Source of the DNA: Prorocentrum cordatum
Lineage: Eukaryota; Sar; Dinophyceae; Prorocentrales; Prorocentraceae
Assembly (NCBI GenBank): GCA_963575745.1
Contig: CAUYUJ010003401.1
Location: 15,001-69,307 of the forward strand
Reading direction: 5' to 3'
DNA: 54,307 nucleotides
Shown here: positions 52,485-54,307 of the stretch, one piece after another
Position numbering within the stretch: position 1 is the first letter of the stretch
How the letters are laid out: each line of letters starts with the position of its first letter
Translations under genes and position numbers: made by a program
The notes under the pieces: model-generated
Told to the model about the DNA's origin: nothing
The model's input: the letters and a program-made list of their open reading frames with translations, nothing else
The model's database searches: none

Positions 52485-53130
52485 GGGAGGCGCCTCCAGA
52501 GGTTCACGGCTCGGCGGGTGCCGGAGGTGGTCTAATGTGCGCCGCCCCGCCGAGCCACAGCAGGTGAGAACGGTTCGTCGCCGCGTGAGTCGGAGAACGC
52601 ATCGGGCCGCGGCGACGACGCGGAGGCACCTCGGCAGGGCGCCGCAAGCTGCCCAAGTGCTCATTGCCTCCATCTGTTCTTCCTCCCCTCGGTCTTCCTC
52701 GTGCGCCAGCCTGGTCGAGAAGGGCTAGTGGACCCCGTCAATGGGGGGTCGGGGTGGGGGCGATTAGGGCGCGTCGGCTACGCTCCGGGCTGCCACGACT
52801 GGGACGGGTCCTACAAATGCGTGTTTCAATATATGTAAGCCAGCGCGGATACCAAACAGTGTTTCGAACAATGTATGTGGTGCTATCCATGTGGACCAGT
52901 GAAGGCGGTTCAACAGATGTGGAACGATCGATGTGCTAGAATTCGCAAATGATCGCCGTGAGTTGTCAATTTCACTGCTCGCACAATCATCCCACCCACC
53001 CACCCGCTATTTGGCTTGCAAAACCCATGTGGAAGCGATTACGATGACAGTTTGGTGTTGGTTGGTGCATCTCTGCGGCCGCGCTCGCCAGCGCATGCTC
53101 GCGCGCGGAGCGGCCGGCTAGTTAGTTTGG
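52112..53130. other. No gene recognised, CT run
   Basis: 52447-52484 is a CT dinucleotide run within C/T-rich sequence. 52790-53030 is lower-GC and complex with only short frames. Nothing coding can be supported. Confidence 0.45.
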
Positions 53131-54307
53131 CGCGACCGACGCGGCCGCGGTGGTGTTGGCGGTTGGGCACTTTCCAGCGGGCACTTCAGTGCGAGTCGGT
53201 AACTTGGGCGGGCGCGGTACCATGGCGACGCCGACACCGGTAGACGCGATGATGAGAGTGGCGATGATGGTGGCGATGGTGGCGATGACGACGGTAAAGC
53301 CAATGACGGTGCCGATGCTGATCACGCCTGCCGATAACGATGGCGATGTCCTCGCGTCAGTATTGAAAAGGGTTGGAAGGAGTTCAACATGCGCGCGGCC
53401 GACGAGCGCGATGGGCCCGCGTGGTATCATTGGACGCGGGTCTTGCCCCCCAGCACGCGCGCAAGGGCGTTGGAATGAATTCGACATGCGGCGTGAGAGG
53501 CCCGTTTGGCAGAATTCGATGAACATGCTTGAAACCATTTGTTTTTTTCAAGAAGCCCCATGTGCGCGAGCGCGAGATGTTTCAAAAACTGATGTTGCAG
53601 AGCCGTGTGTGTTATATGTTTTCGGGGCATTCGATCTTGAATTGCTTATGAAGCCGGTTATTTGTTCAAGGATTCTGGCGTGCGCGCGCGACGACGCGCG
53701 CGTGTGCACTTCGCCCCATTTTCTGCAAGGGATTCTTGCGATATCACGCGCGCAGGCACGCGCGCGCGAGAGGCCAATCTGGAAACATCGTATTCAGATG
53801 CTGCGCCGTCTTCGTTGCCGCTAGAATTCGCAAGAGCGCTGGTACAAATTCTCGGTTGAACAAATGCAAAACCATGTATTGTTCTATGTGTCGAGACACG
53901 CGACTTTGAAGTCCTTACGACAACTAAATGTATTAAAAGATCTCGACACGCTCGCGCGACAACGCGCGCGTGCGCACTTCGTCATTATTTTGCAAGGGGT
54001 CCTTGAAAATTGATGATGTCTGATGAACGCGGGCGCGCGCATAAGTTGTGTTGCAAGGCCTGGCGGGAAGAGGGGGGCGACACCGGCCTGGCTGGGATGA
54101 GAAGTGTTCCGATTTAGGATGAAGGATAAGGCAAACTCATATGTAACTTGCAATACACGTTGCGGAATTCACATGTTGATCTCGCACTGGCCCTTGGCGC
54201 GACCGACGCGGCCGCGGTGGCCTTGACCGGTGGACACTTCCCAGCGGGCACTTCAATGCGAGTGGGCCACTTGGGCGGGCGCGGTATCATGGCAATGTCG
54301 ACAACGG
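53131..54307. repeat. Tandem duplication of ~1.07 kb running off the window
   Basis: CGCGACCGACGCGGCCGCGG starts at 53131 and again at 54198, followed in both by CCAGCGGGCACTTCA, TTGGGCGGGCGCGGTA and CATGGC. Offset 1,067 bp. Inside, GATGATGGTGGCGATGG units lie at 53247-53330. CAAGGGATTCTTG (53726) and CAAGG.GTCCTTG (53993), each after a CACTTCG.C run, resemble module B at 11270-13657. Confidence 0.8.

Overview
The window looks like nuclear DNA of a dinoflagellate. The best single reason is at 37830-37880 on the minus strand: a near-intact dinoflagellate spliced-leader sequence followed by two more degraded copies in an exact 15-nt ladder, just upstream of a long intronless reading frame. That arrangement is known from dinoflagellate genes that were reverse-transcribed from trans-spliced mRNA and re-inserted. 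The rest fits: GC-rich DNA, huge amounts of simple repeat, GT/GC-AG introns, several families of short terminal-inverted-repeat (TIR) elements that resemble MITEs or introners, and two 100-N scaffold gaps (13658-13757 and 41708-41807). The species cannot be named from the sequence. I saw no rRNA, tRNA, CRISPR array or prokaryotic-style operon.

Layout. 1-3890 is satellite DNA: an 11-bp minisatellite, a pyrimidine tract, then an AT-rich island. 3990-5610 holds a multi-exon minus-strand gene whose introns are microsatellites. 6060-9700 is tandem repeat plus nested TIR elements. 9740-13657 is an array of two repeat modules (A and B) around a single unrecognised minus-strand gene. 13941-19200 holds GAG tracts separated by candidate exons. 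19200-29140 is mostly non-coding with many TIR and foldback elements. 29140-31190 contains a broken major-facilitator transporter and unusual hairpins. 31190-36676 is satellite and unassigned DNA. 36677-37880 is the spliced-leader retrogene. 38340-43000 is satellite, TA/TG repeat and element copies. 44142-44808 is a probable two-exon minus-strand gene. 45020-48180 is GAC/GTC-rich repeat with element copies. 48181-50086 is a plus-strand gene or gene fragment with short element copies in or near its introns. 51358-52111 ends in a small terminal exon. 53131-54307 is a tandem duplication running off the window.

Two themes link the regions. First, several candidate introns consist almost wholly of a microsatellite, and the repeat is purine-rich (GGA/GAG) on the coding strand whichever strand that is. 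Second, unrelated satellites share a unit of about 11 bp, close to one turn of the DNA helix. Gene calls here are ab initio, from reading frame, splice sites and residue composition. Only the MFS transporter is recognised by family; the other proteins are unrecognised.
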